Shown: positions 8,121 through 17,122 of the stretch, one piece after another
Position numbering within the stretch: position 1 is the stretch's first letter
Layout: the number at the start of each line of letters is the position of its first letter
DNA from: Paenimyroides viscosum
GTDB lineage: Bacteria > Bacteroidota > Bacteroidia > Flavobacteriales > Flavobacteriaceae
NCBI RefSeq assembly: GCF_003858535.1
Contig: NZ_RQTJ01000026.1
Location: 4,244-38,356, forward strand
DNA: 34,113 bases
Reading direction: 5' to 3'
Position numbers and translations under genes: made by a program
The notes under the pieces: model-generated
What the model was told of the DNA's origin: nothing
The model's database searches: none
Seen by the model: only the letters and a program-made list of their open reading frames with translations

Positions 8121-9576
8121 CACACATATATATATAGTTACGATCCTGTTTGTAGGGCTAGGTTTCTTTTCGAATGCTTTCGCTCAGGAGCAAACGAACG
8201 ATTCACTATCACACTACATAAAGGTTGCGATAGAAAATAACCCAGGCGTAAAGTCACAAAGCTTAGCGCATGAGGCCTTCCTTGAAAAGATCCCGCAAGC
8301 GGGAGCTTTTCAGGATCCGGAACTATCTTTGGAAGCATACACCATGCCCATGGATATTGTTGGTGGTCGCTCCTTTGGGAATGTCAGTTTGATGCAGATG
8401 TTTCCTTGGTTTGGTACAAGAAAAGCAGCCCGTATAGAAGCAACGCATATGGCCAATATGCAAGATCAGCAATATCAGGAAGCGGTAAATAATCTGATTC
8501 TGCAAGTCAGCACTCAATGGTACACGATGCAAAAACTTAACGAACAGTTACACAATAATGAGGAAAATAAAAAAATATTAGATCAATTGGAACAATTGGC
8601 TTTAAGGAAGTTTTCTGCGCCATCTAACACCGCCCAGCCAAATGCAACTCCGACCGTTACCAGTAAGGTTTCTTCATCTCCTTCTAGATCCACCGCCTCA
8701 TCAGGTATGGGTGGAATGAATATGGGAAGCAGTTCGACAAGTGCTCCAGCTACTACCCCTAGCATGAATATGTCGTCCGGAGCTGGAATGGGTGGAATGT
8801 CGGGTGGTTCAGGCTCAGGTATGTCGGAGGTACTCCGGATTCAATTGGAGATTGCTGAAATTGAAAACAATATTGAAAGCCTTTATTCTCAAATCAAAGC
8901 TGAAAAAGCAAAATTCAACGCATTGTTAAATAGAGAGGCCACTGAAGAAGTTGTGTTGGGTAAGGAGATTCAAAAAGTAGGCTTCTTATACAGCGAAAAA
9001 GAAGCGTTGGCCACTATTGAGCAAAACAACCCTATGCTTGGAATGATTTCAGAAGAAGGTTTGGCTTTCAAAGCTAAAGCTGAGATGGATAGAAAAATGA
9101 GTTATCCCATGATTGGTATCGGTGTTGAATATATGGTTGTTGGGAAAACCAATAACATGATGCTTGCAATGGAAGGTATGAATGGAAAAGATATGATTAT
9201 GCCCATGGTTTCTGTGAGCTTGCCACTCTTCCGTAAAAAGTACAACGCTCAACAAAAGGAAAGCGAACTATGGCGAAAATCAAGTGAAGAAAACTTTAAA
9301 AACACCTTCAACATCCTAAAAAGCGAGTATTATAGCTTCAAAAGCCAATTGGATGATGCAGAACGGGTGGTGCAATTATATGACAAGCAGACAACTCTTG
9401 CCCAAACGACTTATAACTTAATTGTAAAAGAGTTTATAACTGGCAAAAGTGATCTAACAAATGTCATTCAGGTACAGCGACAATTGTTGGACTATCAACT
9501 TAAAAAAGCAGAAGCTATTGCGAATTATAACACGATGGTTGTGTCAATTAAGAAATTATTAGCAGACAATAAATAA
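8107..9576 (+). CDS. cusC: TolC-family outer-membrane channel of Cus system with Met/Ser/Gly-rich insert
   Basis: A 489-residue protein with a signal peptide (ending NAFAQ at 27) and the layout of outer-membrane efflux proteins: two repeats of long amphipathic helices, with IPQAGAFQDPELSLE near the start and a closing QRQLLDYQLKKAEAIANYN helix. The start overlaps cusA by 14 bases, indicating translational coupling. Residues about 168-241 are a low-complexity Ser/Thr/Pro/Gly/Met segment with many GM, MGGM and MNM units, lying before the helix that starts SEVLRIQLEIAE. It is absent from textbook TolC and could bind Cu(I) through methionine thioethers (inference). The protein should form the outer-membrane exit duct for CusA/CusB. 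Confidence 0.9.
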   Translation: MKTNNTHIYIVTILFVGLGFFSNAFAQEQTNDSLSHYIKVAIENNPGVKSQSLAHEAFLEKIPQAGAFQDPELSLEAYTMPMDIVGGRSFGNVSLMQMFPWFGTRKAARIEATHMANMQDQQYQEAVNNLILQVSTQWYTMQKLNEQLHNNEENKKILDQLEQLALRKFSAPSNTAQPNATPTVTSKVSSSPSRSTASSGMGGMNMGSSSTSAPATTPSMNMSSGAGMGGMSGGSGSGMSEVLRIQLEIAEIENNIESLYSQIKAEKAKFNALLNREATEEVVLGKEIQKVGFLYSEKEALATIEQNNPMLGMISEEGLAFKAKAEMDRKMSYPMIGIGVEYMVVGKTNNMMLAMEGMNGKDMIMPMVSVSLPLFRKKYNAQQKESELWRKSSEENFKNTFNILKSEYYSFKSQLDDAERVVQLYDKQTTLAQTTYNLIVKEFITGKSDLTNVIQVQRQLLDYQLKKAEAIANYNTMVVSIKKLLADNK

Positions 9577-9600
9577 CGAAACTATTCAAAATTATTAGTA

Positions 9601-11175
9601 ATGAATAAACTGAAAAATATACTTAGAAATAAGGTAGTAACTTACGGAGCTATTCTGCTGGCTGGATTACTACTCGGCTGGGCAATATTTGGGGGCAATG
9701 AGTCCCATGATCATGGTCATGATCTTGAAATGGAGGTAACTGAGGACGGAGCTACCGTATGGACATGCTCTATGCACCCACAGATCAAGATGAATAAACC
9801 GGGTAAATGTCCGCTATGTGCAATGGATCTGATCCCACTGAAAACATCTGGAGGCGGAGATGATGTGGTTGACGATGATGCGATTCAGATGTCAAAAGAG
9901 GCTATCGCATTGGCAAATATCCAAACTTCCATGGTTGGGCATCAGGACGCTGTCAAGGATGTACAATTGTACGGCACCATTCAAGTGGATGAACGCTTAC
10001 AGCAATCCCAGACTTCCCACGTCAATGGCCGTATTGAGAATCTATATGTAACCTTTACCGGTGAGTCGGTTAAGGAAGGTCAATTGATAGCCAGGATTTA
10101 TTCCCCTGATTTATTGACAGCACAACAGGAACTGCTGGAAGCAGCAAAATTGCAAGATATGCAACCCTTATTACTTGATGCAGCTAAAGAAAAGCTGCGT
10201 TTATGGAAAGTGTCAGAAGACCAAATAAATAAGATTCTACAATCTAAAACCGTTTCCCCCTATGTAAATATCCACGCTAGTACTAGTGGTGTTGTTTTAA
10301 CAAAAAATGTGAATCAGGGCGATTACATTAACCAAGGTAGTGTGTTATATACCATTACGAATCTTTCAAAACTGTGGGCAATTTTTGATGCTTATGAAAC
10401 CGACTTACCTTTTTTGAAAGTTGGCGATCAGTTGGAATATAGCTTACAGAGCCTACCTGGAAAAATATATAAGGGTCGCATAGCTTTTATTAATCCAATC
10501 ATTGATGCAACCTCTAGAACTGCAAAGATTAGAGTTGAAGCTGATAATAGAGACCGTAATCTAAAACCTGAGATGTATGCTACAGGGCATATTTCAGCTC
10601 CTTTGAAAGGAAAGGGTAAGGAGATAGTCATTCCTAAGTCAGCAGTTCTATGGACAGGAAAGCGTTCGATCGTATACGTCAAACAACCAAATACATCAAC
10701 GCCAGCCTTTAAACTTCGGGAGATTATTTTGGGACCTTCATTAGGTGACCAATACGCTGTTTTATCGGGATTAGAAAATGGTGAGGAAATTGTCACAAAG
10801 GGGGCTTTCACGGTAGATGCAAGTGCACAACTTGAAGGTAAAGTCAGTATGATGAACAATGATCAGTCACCGATAGAAACCGAACACGATGATATGGAAA
10901 GTAGCGTTGTTAAAACACACGACATGTTAAAAGTCTCCGGAAATTGTGAGATGTGCAAAAGCCGAATCGAAAAAGCAGCGAAAGGTGTTAAAGGAGTGAT
11001 TTCAGCAAATTGGGACGTAAAAGCCAAAATCATCCATTTGGATTTCAATTCAAAAGTCACCTCTAAGGGTGCCATAAGCAAAGCCATTGCCAATGTCGGT
11101 CATGACACCGAATTGGACAAGGCTTCTAAAGCGACTTATGATGGTTTACCGAGTTGTTGTTTGTATGCTCGTTAA
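9601..11175 (+). CDS. cusB: CusB-type periplasmic adaptor with N-terminal metal-binding module and C-terminal HMA domain
   Basis: A 524-residue membrane-fusion protein. Residues 12-31 are a membrane anchor or signal, followed by a His-rich bit (SHDHGHD). Residues 54-80 form the short heavy-metal-binding module WTCSMHP...GKCPLCAMDLIP (C56, C70, C73). Then come the adaptor domains (QVDERLQQSQTSHVNGRIE; VYVKQPN; LSGLENGEEIVTKGAF). From about 440 to the end there is an HMA domain with GNCEMC (C449, C452) and a terminal LPSCCLY (C519, C520), which parallels the HMA plus LPECC unit of the gene at 2295. Standard CusB lacks this C-terminal HMA. The adaptor should link CusA to CusC and hand Cu(I) to the pump. 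It begins 24 bases after cusC. Confidence 0.92.
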   Translation: MNKLKNILRNKVVTYGAILLAGLLLGWAIFGGNESHDHGHDLEMEVTEDGATVWTCSMHPQIKMNKPGKCPLCAMDLIPLKTSGGGDDVVDDDAIQMSKEAIALANIQTSMVGHQDAVKDVQLYGTIQVDERLQQSQTSHVNGRIENLYVTFTGESVKEGQLIARIYSPDLLTAQQELLEAAKLQDMQPLLLDAAKEKLRLWKVSEDQINKILQSKTVSPYVNIHASTSGVVLTKNVNQGDYINQGSVLYTITNLSKLWAIFDAYETDLPFLKVGDQLEYSLQSLPGKIYKGRIAFINPIIDATSRTAKIRVEADNRDRNLKPEMYATGHISAPLKGKGKEIVIPKSAVLWTGKRSIVYVKQPNTSTPAFKLREIILGPSLGDQYAVLSGLENGEEIVTKGAFTVDASAQLEGKVSMMNNDQSPIETEHDDMESSVVKTHDMLKVSGNCEMCKSRIEKAAKGVKGVISANWDVKAKIIHLDFNSKVTSKGAISKAIANVGHDTELDKASKATYDGLPSCCLYAR

Positions 11176-11200
11176 GCATTAGTAATCTAATTAGTTCGTT

Positions 11201-11677
11201 ATGGAAGGTACGAGAAAAAAAAATGCAATCTCTAAATCAAAACTAATCCTAATGGTTTTGCTAGCTGTTTTAATATTAATTCAGCTAGTAAGACCTCAAA
11301 AGAATACAGCAGCCATTCCAGCGGGAAAAGCTTTTGTTGATACTTTTAAAGTTAGTGAACAGGTTAATGCTATTTTGGCTGTTTCTTGTTATGATTGTCA
11401 CAGCAACAACACGGATTATCCTTGGTACAGTGAGATTCAGCCCATGGCTTGGTTCATGGATAAGCATATAAAAGATGGAAAGGAAAAGTTGAACTTTGAT
11501 GAATTACCTTCTTATGGTTCCCGGAGACTAAATTCAAAATTTACGCAAATTACCAAGCAAATTGAACAAGATAAAATGCCATTAACCTCTTATTTATGGA
11601 TGCATGAGGGTGCTCGTTTGAGCATGGAAGATAAGAAGCTGTTGGTTGATTACTTTAATTCATTAACAGATAATTAG
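11201..11677 (+). CDS. Membrane-anchored haem-binding domain (Haem_bd) protein
   Basis: A 158-residue protein with one N-terminal membrane helix (about 13-30, LILMVLLAVLILIQLV) and a periplasmic domain carrying one c-type haem motif, CYDCH (C63, C66, H67), followed by SNNTDYPWYSEIQP and a WMHEGARLS segment. This is the pattern of the Haem_bd family, small single-haem proteins common in Bacteroidetes. It starts 25 bases after cusB and precedes a hairpin and the P-type ATPase gene. A role in electron flow for Cu(I)/Cu(II) cycling, for example with the multicopper oxidase downstream, is an inference from context. Domain recognition is good. Confidence 0.85.
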   Translation: MEGTRKKNAISKSKLILMVLLAVLILIQLVRPQKNTAAIPAGKAFVDTFKVSEQVNAILAVSCYDCHSNNTDYPWYSEIQPMAWFMDKHIKDGKEKLNFDELPSYGSRRLNSKFTQITKQIEQDKMPLTSYLWMHEGARLSMEDKKLLVDYFNSLTDN

Positions 11678-11692
11678 TAAATTTAGGATATT

Positions 11693-11730
11693 AATTGAAC
11701 AGGTAGAGCCTTCTACTCACCTGTTCAATT
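11693..11730 (+). terminator. Strong hairpin between haem-binding gene and copB, possible terminator or attenuator
   Basis: AATTGAACAGGT (11693-11704) and ACCTGTTCAATT (11719-11730) are perfect 12-bp complements with a 14-base loop that itself holds an alternative GTAGA/TCTAC hairpin. Only a weak T-run follows, so partial termination or mRNA processing is as likely as full termination. Confidence 0.5.
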
Positions 11731-11763
11731 TACCACCAATGAAATATTTTTAAAACTATTATT

Positions 11764-13869
11764 ATGAAAAAATACACATGCCCAATGCACCCTCAAGTTC
11801 TCAAAGATGAGCCGGGGAAATGTCCATTATGTGGAATGGCTTTAGTTCCCTTTGGAAAAACTAGTGGTCACAATCACAGCCATCATAAACACGGGGAACA
11901 TCAGGGTTCAGCAGACCAACATGATAAACATGAAGGTCATCATACACCTGATTTCCTGAAAAGATTTTGGATAAGTTTAATTATTACCATACCTATTCTT
12001 GCGCTTTCACACATGATCCAAGAGTGGTTTGGATTCAATCTGAAATTTACTGGTGACAAATACGTGCTTTTTGCCCTTGGGACTTTGATTTATCTGTATG
12101 GTGGTATGCCGTTCTTAAAAGGGATGATTGGAGAAATTAAGGCAAAAGCCATTGGGATGATGACCCTAGTAGCAATTGCTATTTCAGTGGCTTATTTTTA
12201 CTCTACGGCAGTAGTATTTGGTCTTCAGGGTATGGATTTCTATTGGGAACTGGCAACGCTGATCGTAATTATGTTGCTTGGCCACTGGTTGGAAATGCTT
12301 TCGCAAATGGCAGCATCCAGAGCTCTTCAAACTTTGGTAGCGCTTTTGCCAAATGAAGTAACGGTGGAACGAGACGGTGAAGCTGTGAAAATAAAGTTGG
12401 AAGAATTGGTTAACAACGATATTGTTATTATCAAACCCGGAGAGAAAGTACCAGCAGATGGAGATGTTATTGATGGTCTTTCTTATGTAAACGAAAGTAT
12501 GCTTACAGGGGAAAGTGTTCCAGTGAAAAAGGAAGCCAAATCAACGGTTATAGCTGGAGCCATAAACGGGGATGGAGCGCTAAAAATAAAAGCGACAGGA
12601 GTCGGAAAAGACACCTATCTAAACAAGGTGATCAATCTTGTGCAAGATGCGCAAAGTGCAAAGTCGAATACACAAAACCTGGCAGATAAAGTTGCCAAAT
12701 GGCTTACTTTTATTGCAATTGGAGTCGGTGTAGGAACATTTGTTTATTGGTATAATTCAAGTGGAGATATGGCATTCGCATTAGAAAGAATGGTAACTTT
12801 AATGGTCACTGCATGTCCCCATGCTTTAGGAGTAGCGATTCCTTTAGTAGTCGCTATTTCGACTACGCTATCAGCAACCAATGGACTACTTATACGGAAC
12901 CGGACAGCATTTGAAATTACCCGTAATTTAACGACCATTATTTTTGATAAAACGGGGACATTGACAGAGGGTTCTCATGCTGTGCAAAGAGTCATTCCTT
13001 TAGACAGTTTTACCGAAGATGAGATCATCCAGTATGCCGCCGCTGTGCAGCAAAACTCTGAGCACCACATTGCAAAGGGGATGATAAAACTTCTCAAAGA
13101 AAAAGAGCTTCAATTATGGAAGTCTGATCATTTCCAATACATGCAGGGAATAGGTGTTAAAGGCACGGTAAATGGGAAAGAAGTTGTAGCTGCTGGGCCA
13201 AATTATTTTACGGAAAACAAAATTGAGAAACCAACGATCCCTTCGGAAATTGATCAGGACACAGAAACTATAAACTATGTATTCATTGAAGGTAAGGTGA
13301 TCGGTATCATTACCCTTGCAGATCGTATAAGAGAAGGATCCCAAGATGCCATACGTCAACTTAAAGAAATGGGAATAAAATCATTTCTTCTAACCGGTGA
13401 TAATGAAAAAATTGCGGCATCGGTTTCCAATAAATTAGGAATGGATGGATTTTTAGCGAATGTCCTGCCACATCATAAACAGGAAAAAGTAAAAGAATTT
13501 CAAGCGAAAGGTGAAATTGTTGCTATGACTGGTGACGGGGTCAATGATGCACCTGCATTGGCACAGGCTAATGTCGGAATCGCTGTGGGATCCGGAACAG
13601 ATGTGGCTGCCGAAACAGCTGATATCATTCTAGTAAACAGTGATCCTAGAGATGTTGTCAAAATGATAGATTTTGGAAAGCGAACCTACAGAAAAATGAT
13701 ACAAAATCTGATATGGGCAGTAGGTTATAATGTCATCGCAATTCCACTGGCAGCAGGTATTCTGTATCCGAATTTCATGTTAAGTCCAGCTATGGGAGCT
13801 GTTTTAATGAGCGCTAGTACCATCGTTGTAGCATTTAATGCAACCTTACTAAAACTGAATAGGAAATAG
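11764..13869 (+). CDS. copB: CopB-type copper-translocating P1B-3 ATPase (CPH motif)
   Basis: A 701-residue P-type ATPase. The N-terminus carries the module YTCPMHP...GKCPLCGMALVPF (C6, C20, C23) and a His-rich tail (about residues 36-60). The catalytic core shows TGES (248-251), the membrane metal motif CPH (351-353), the phosphorylation site D395KTGTLT and TGDGVNDAP (589-597). The last helices contain YNVIAIPLAAG and MSASTIVVAFNA. CPH rather than CPC assigns it to the P1B-3 subgroup (CopB-like, Cu exporting), not CopA type. It pumps copper from cytosol to periplasm, where the Cus complex and the oxidase act. Its metal module is nearly the same as the one in CusB, suggesting a shared domain. 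The ATP-cone gene follows by 22 bases. Confidence 0.93.
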   Translation: MKKYTCPMHPQVLKDEPGKCPLCGMALVPFGKTSGHNHSHHKHGEHQGSADQHDKHEGHHTPDFLKRFWISLIITIPILALSHMIQEWFGFNLKFTGDKYVLFALGTLIYLYGGMPFLKGMIGEIKAKAIGMMTLVAIAISVAYFYSTAVVFGLQGMDFYWELATLIVIMLLGHWLEMLSQMAASRALQTLVALLPNEVTVERDGEAVKIKLEELVNNDIVIIKPGEKVPADGDVIDGLSYVNESMLTGESVPVKKEAKSTVIAGAINGDGALKIKATGVGKDTYLNKVINLVQDAQSAKSNTQNLADKVAKWLTFIAIGVGVGTFVYWYNSSGDMAFALERMVTLMVTACPHALGVAIPLVVAISTTLSATNGLLIRNRTAFEITRNLTTIIFDKTGTLTEGSHAVQRVIPLDSFTEDEIIQYAAAVQQNSEHHIAKGMIKLLKEKELQLWKSDHFQYMQGIGVKGTVNGKEVVAAGPNYFTENKIEKPTIPSEIDQDTETINYVFIEGKVIGIITLADRIREGSQDAIRQLKEMGIKSFLLTGDNEKIAASVSNKLGMDGFLANVLPHHKQEKVKEFQAKGEIVAMTGDGVNDAPALAQANVGIAVGSGTDVAAETADIILVNSDPRDVVKMIDFGKRTYRKMIQNLIWAVGYNVIAIPLAAGILYPNFMLSPAMGAVLMSASTIVVAFNATLLKLNRK

Positions 13870-13891
13870 AAGATTAAAATTATAACTCGAA

Positions 13892-14752
13892 ATGGAAAAT
13901 ACCGTATCGCAAATAATGGTAACCAAAAGTGATGGACGTATCGTGTCTTTTGATCCGAATAAGATCATAAGAGTTCTACGCAAAGTGGGAGCTGAAGAAC
14001 AGAATATCTCCTTGATTTTACAGCAAACGTATAAAATACTTTATGAAGGTATCCCAACAAAAAAAATCTACAAATCTGTATTTGATAACCTGAAGAGGAT
14101 GGATAAATCCATGGCAGGGAGATATAACCTTAAGAATGCAATCTTTGCATTAGGACCTTCGGGATTTCCCTTTGAAAAATATGTCGGCTCGCTTTTTATT
14201 GCAGAAGGGTATTCCGTAAAAACAGGAGTTTCCGTGTCAGGCAAATGTGTGGAGCACGAGGTGGATGTAATTGCAGAAAATATATCGGAATTGAATATGA
14301 TGGAATGTAAGTTTCATTCGACAAACAGGATATACTGTAGTATACAGCACTCGTTGTATGTTCGGGCAAGATTTTGGGATATAGAAAACATTTGGAAAGA
14401 AGAAAGTTTCGATTCGTCAAAGATGTTTTTTGGATGGCTCGTGACCAACACTAGATTTTCTACAGATGCTATTACCTATGGTAACTGTTCTAATTTAAAG
14501 ATGATGTCTTGGGATTTTCCACTTAATAATGGTTTGAGAGACAGAATTGACAAATTGGGATTGCATCCGATTACAGCCATAGTGTCGTTGTTAAAAAAAG
14601 AGAAACAAAAGCTTCTGGACATGGGTGTTGTTCTTTGTAGAAGCCTGAATGCCGATATATTAAAGAGTCTGGGTATTGACGAAAGTAGAATACCCGATAT
14701 TATGAAGGAGTCTACTAATTTATGCAGAAAAAATAAATATAACACAGATTAA
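13892..14752 (+). CDS. ATP-cone protein with PD-(D/E)xK (restriction-endonuclease-like) domain
   Basis: A 286-residue soluble protein. Residues about 8-90 are an ATP-cone (VTKSDGRIVSFDPNKI, then a run of helices to KNAIFALGP), the nucleotide-binding module of ribonucleotide reductases and NrdR. Residues about 90-200 begin GPSGFPFEKYVG and carry EHEVDVIAE (D125) and MECKFH (E138, K140), the D...ExK pattern of Mrr-like nucleases. The C-terminal 80 residues are helical and unassigned. It lies 22 bases after copB and 38 before the oxidase on the same strand, so it is co-transcribed with copper genes. Function is unknown: a nucleotide-gated nuclease or a regulator that has lost nuclease activity. 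It has no signal peptide, so it is cytosolic. Confidence 0.8.
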   Translation: MENTVSQIMVTKSDGRIVSFDPNKIIRVLRKVGAEEQNISLILQQTYKILYEGIPTKKIYKSVFDNLKRMDKSMAGRYNLKNAIFALGPSGFPFEKYVGSLFIAEGYSVKTGVSVSGKCVEHEVDVIAENISELNMMECKFHSTNRIYCSIQHSLYVRARFWDIENIWKEESFDSSKMFFGWLVTNTRFSTDAITYGNCSNLKMMSWDFPLNNGLRDRIDKLGLHPITAIVSLLKKEKQKLLDMGVVLCRSLNADILKSLGIDESRIPDIMKESTNLCRKNKYNTD

Positions 14753-14790
14753 GTCAAAGGGTTTGTCAAGTATTAATAAAAAACATTCAA

Positions 14791-17106
14791 ATGAAAATTA
14801 AAATATACACATTGCTATCAGCATTCATGTTGATTCATCTAGGTATTCATGCTCAAACAGGGCATTTACCAGAGGATAAAGATCAAAAGGTTATTCCTGT
14901 TCTTTCCAAAAAAGATATCAAGGGAGGGAAAGTCGTAAAGTATGATCTTTATGTAAAAGACACATTGGTAAACTATGCGGGCAAAGAAAAAAGAGCGATT
15001 GCTGTTAATGGGCAAATACCAATGCCTACACTCACCTTTACAGAAGGAGATACGGCTGAAATTGTGGTTCATAACCAATTAAAGGAAAGCACCTCGTTAC
15101 ACTGGCACGGAATATTCCTGCCTAACAAAGAAGACGGAGTGCCTTGGCTTACACAAAAGCCAATCGAGGCAGGTGCTACATATACCTATCGTTTTCCGAT
15201 TATCCAGCATGGAACTCATTGGTATCATTCTCATTCTGGTTTACAAGAACAGATTGGAATGTATGGCAGTCTCATTTTGAAGAAAAAAGACGATGATAAA
15301 ACCTTTAGAAAAGGAATCGATGATTTGCCTACTGTTCCCATCATTTTAAGCGAATGGACCAACCTTAATCCTAATAACATCAATCGGATGTTGCATAATG
15401 CCAATGATTGGGCGGCTATTAAAAAAAATGCAACACAATCTTATGCGGAAGCAATTAAAGAGGGACATTTTAAAACAAAACTGACCAACGAATGGAAACG
15501 TATGTTGGCGATGGACGTTAGTGATGTGTATTATGATAAAATATTAATTAACGGAAATCATTCCACAGATTTGAAAACAGTTGATGGACGAGCACTAAAA
15601 GCAGGCGATAAAGTGCGGTTGCGAGTTTCAAATGGCGGAGCATCATCCTATTTTTGGTTACGATATGCTGGGGGTAAAATAACAGTTGTAGCAAATGACG
15701 GAAATGATGTTGAACCTGTTGAAGTAGATCGATTAATTATAGCTGTGTCTGAAACTTACGATATTGTAGTCACCATTCCAGAAGATGGTGTTGCTTATGA
15801 ATTTTTAGCCACTACGGAAGATAGAACGCAATCGGCAAGTTACTACGTAGGTAATGGTATCAAACAACTCATTTCGCCACTGCCAAAATTGAAATATTTT
15901 GAAGGGATGAAGATGATGAACGATATGATGAAGATGAACGGTGATCTAGATGATATGGGGATGAAGATGAGTCTGAACAAAATGGATATGAATGTGGTCA
16001 TGTACCCTGAAATTACTGGGGAGGCTAAAGAAGATCATAGCCAACATAACATGGAGAATAATGCCAATCGTTACGATGCAAATGCCTTAGGAGAAATCAA
16101 AACGTTGAATTATGCAATGTTGGAATCACCATATAATACTGAACTTCCCAAGGATGCACCGATCAAAGAATTAAAATTTACCCTAACGGGAAATATGAAC
16201 CGTTATGTATGGAGCATGGATAATAAAATTCTTTCAGAAGTTGATAAAATCCCAGTAAAAAAAGGAGAAATTCTTAGAATTACGATTCATAACAATTCAA
16301 TGATGCGTCACCCCATGCATTTACATGGTTTTGATTTCAGGGTCATCAATGGTAAAGGAGAAAAATCACCACTTAAAAATGTGTTGGATATCATGCCAAT
16401 GGAAACGGATACCATAGAGTTTTTAGCAAATGTAGAGGGAGATTGGTTTTTCCACTGTCATATCTTATATCACATGATGTCTGGTATGAACAGGGTTTTT
16501 GCTGTTGATGATTACGAAAATCCTTATTTACCCAACAAAAAGCAAGCCTATAAAAAGTTGCAGAGAGAAAGCAATATGCCTCACTTTATGATTGAAAACG
16601 ACTTTGCAACGAATGGAAATGACGGTGGAGCGATGTTGCAAAATGCAAGATGGTCATTAGGTACAGAATGGCGTTTAGGATACAACAGTATGCACGGCTA
16701 TGAAGTAGAAACCCATTTGGGAAGGTATATTGGTAAGATGCAATGGTTTATGCCTTTTGTCGGTTTTGATTATCGTTACCGAAAAATGGGAGAAGACGAG
16801 CATGAAAAAAACATATTTGGACAAACCAACAAGAAAGACACACGTAGAGCGGTCAGCTTAGGATTTATGTACACTTTACCTATGTTGGTCAATTTTCAGG
16901 CAGAAGTTTATCACGACGGTATTGTAAGATTACAGTTAATGCGTGAAGATATTCCTATTTCAAAAAGATTAAGGGGAGGTTTCATGGTCAATACCGATTT
17001 AGAGTACATGGCAGAGCTTAGGTATATTATCAATAAAAACATTGGCATTCGTACTCACTACGATAGCGATATGGGTTTTGGAGCCGGGCTTGCGTTGACA
17101 TATTAA
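14791..17106 (+). CDS. copA: Multicopper oxidase (CopA/PcoA type) with C-terminal CopB-like barrel extension
   Basis: A 771-residue exported protein with a Sec-type signal peptide (ending HAQ at 22; no twin-arginine). Cupredoxin copper sites are complete: HWHG (H104, H106), HWYHSHSG (H143, H146, H148), HPMHLHG (H507, H510, H512) and HCHILYHMMSGM (H555, C556, H557, H561, M566). Residues about 370-430 are Met-rich (MMNDMMKMNGD...), as in cuprous oxidases. After about residue 600 the sequence changes to alternating aromatic/polar strands (EWRLGYNS, MPFVGFDYRYR, RLRGGFMVNTDLEYM, ending LALTY), like outer-membrane CopB/PcoB. Cuprous oxidase activity is expected, probably tethered at the outer membrane. 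A perfect hairpin follows 16 bases after the stop. Confidence 0.9.
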   Translation: MKIKIYTLLSAFMLIHLGIHAQTGHLPEDKDQKVIPVLSKKDIKGGKVVKYDLYVKDTLVNYAGKEKRAIAVNGQIPMPTLTFTEGDTAEIVVHNQLKESTSLHWHGIFLPNKEDGVPWLTQKPIEAGATYTYRFPIIQHGTHWYHSHSGLQEQIGMYGSLILKKKDDDKTFRKGIDDLPTVPIILSEWTNLNPNNINRMLHNANDWAAIKKNATQSYAEAIKEGHFKTKLTNEWKRMLAMDVSDVYYDKILINGNHSTDLKTVDGRALKAGDKVRLRVSNGGASSYFWLRYAGGKITVVANDGNDVEPVEVDRLIIAVSETYDIVVTIPEDGVAYEFLATTEDRTQSASYYVGNGIKQLISPLPKLKYFEGMKMMNDMMKMNGDLDDMGMKMSLNKMDMNVVMYPEITGEAKEDHSQHNMENNANRYDANALGEIKTLNYAMLESPYNTELPKDAPIKELKFTLTGNMNRYVWSMDNKILSEVDKIPVKKGEILRITIHNNSMMRHPMHLHGFDFRVINGKGEKSPLKNVLDIMPMETDTIEFLANVEGDWFFHCHILYHMMSGMNRVFAVDDYENPYLPNKKQAYKKLQRESNMPHFMIENDFATNGNDGGAMLQNARWSLGTEWRLGYNSMHGYEVETHLGRYIGKMQWFMPFVGFDYRYRKMGEDEHEKNIFGQTNKKDTRRAVSLGFMYTLPMLVNFQAEVYHDGIVRLQLMREDIPISKRLRGGFMVNTDLEYMAELRYIINKNIGIRTHYDSDMGFGAGLALTY

Positions 17107-17122
17107 AGGGTATTAGCTGGAT

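Noticed and set aside
14791..14860. Twin-arginine export of the multicopper oxidase, linked to tatC at 31864
   Set aside because: The signal sequence MKIKIYTLLS has no RR pair, and tatC lies 15 kb away in an unrelated neighbourhood.
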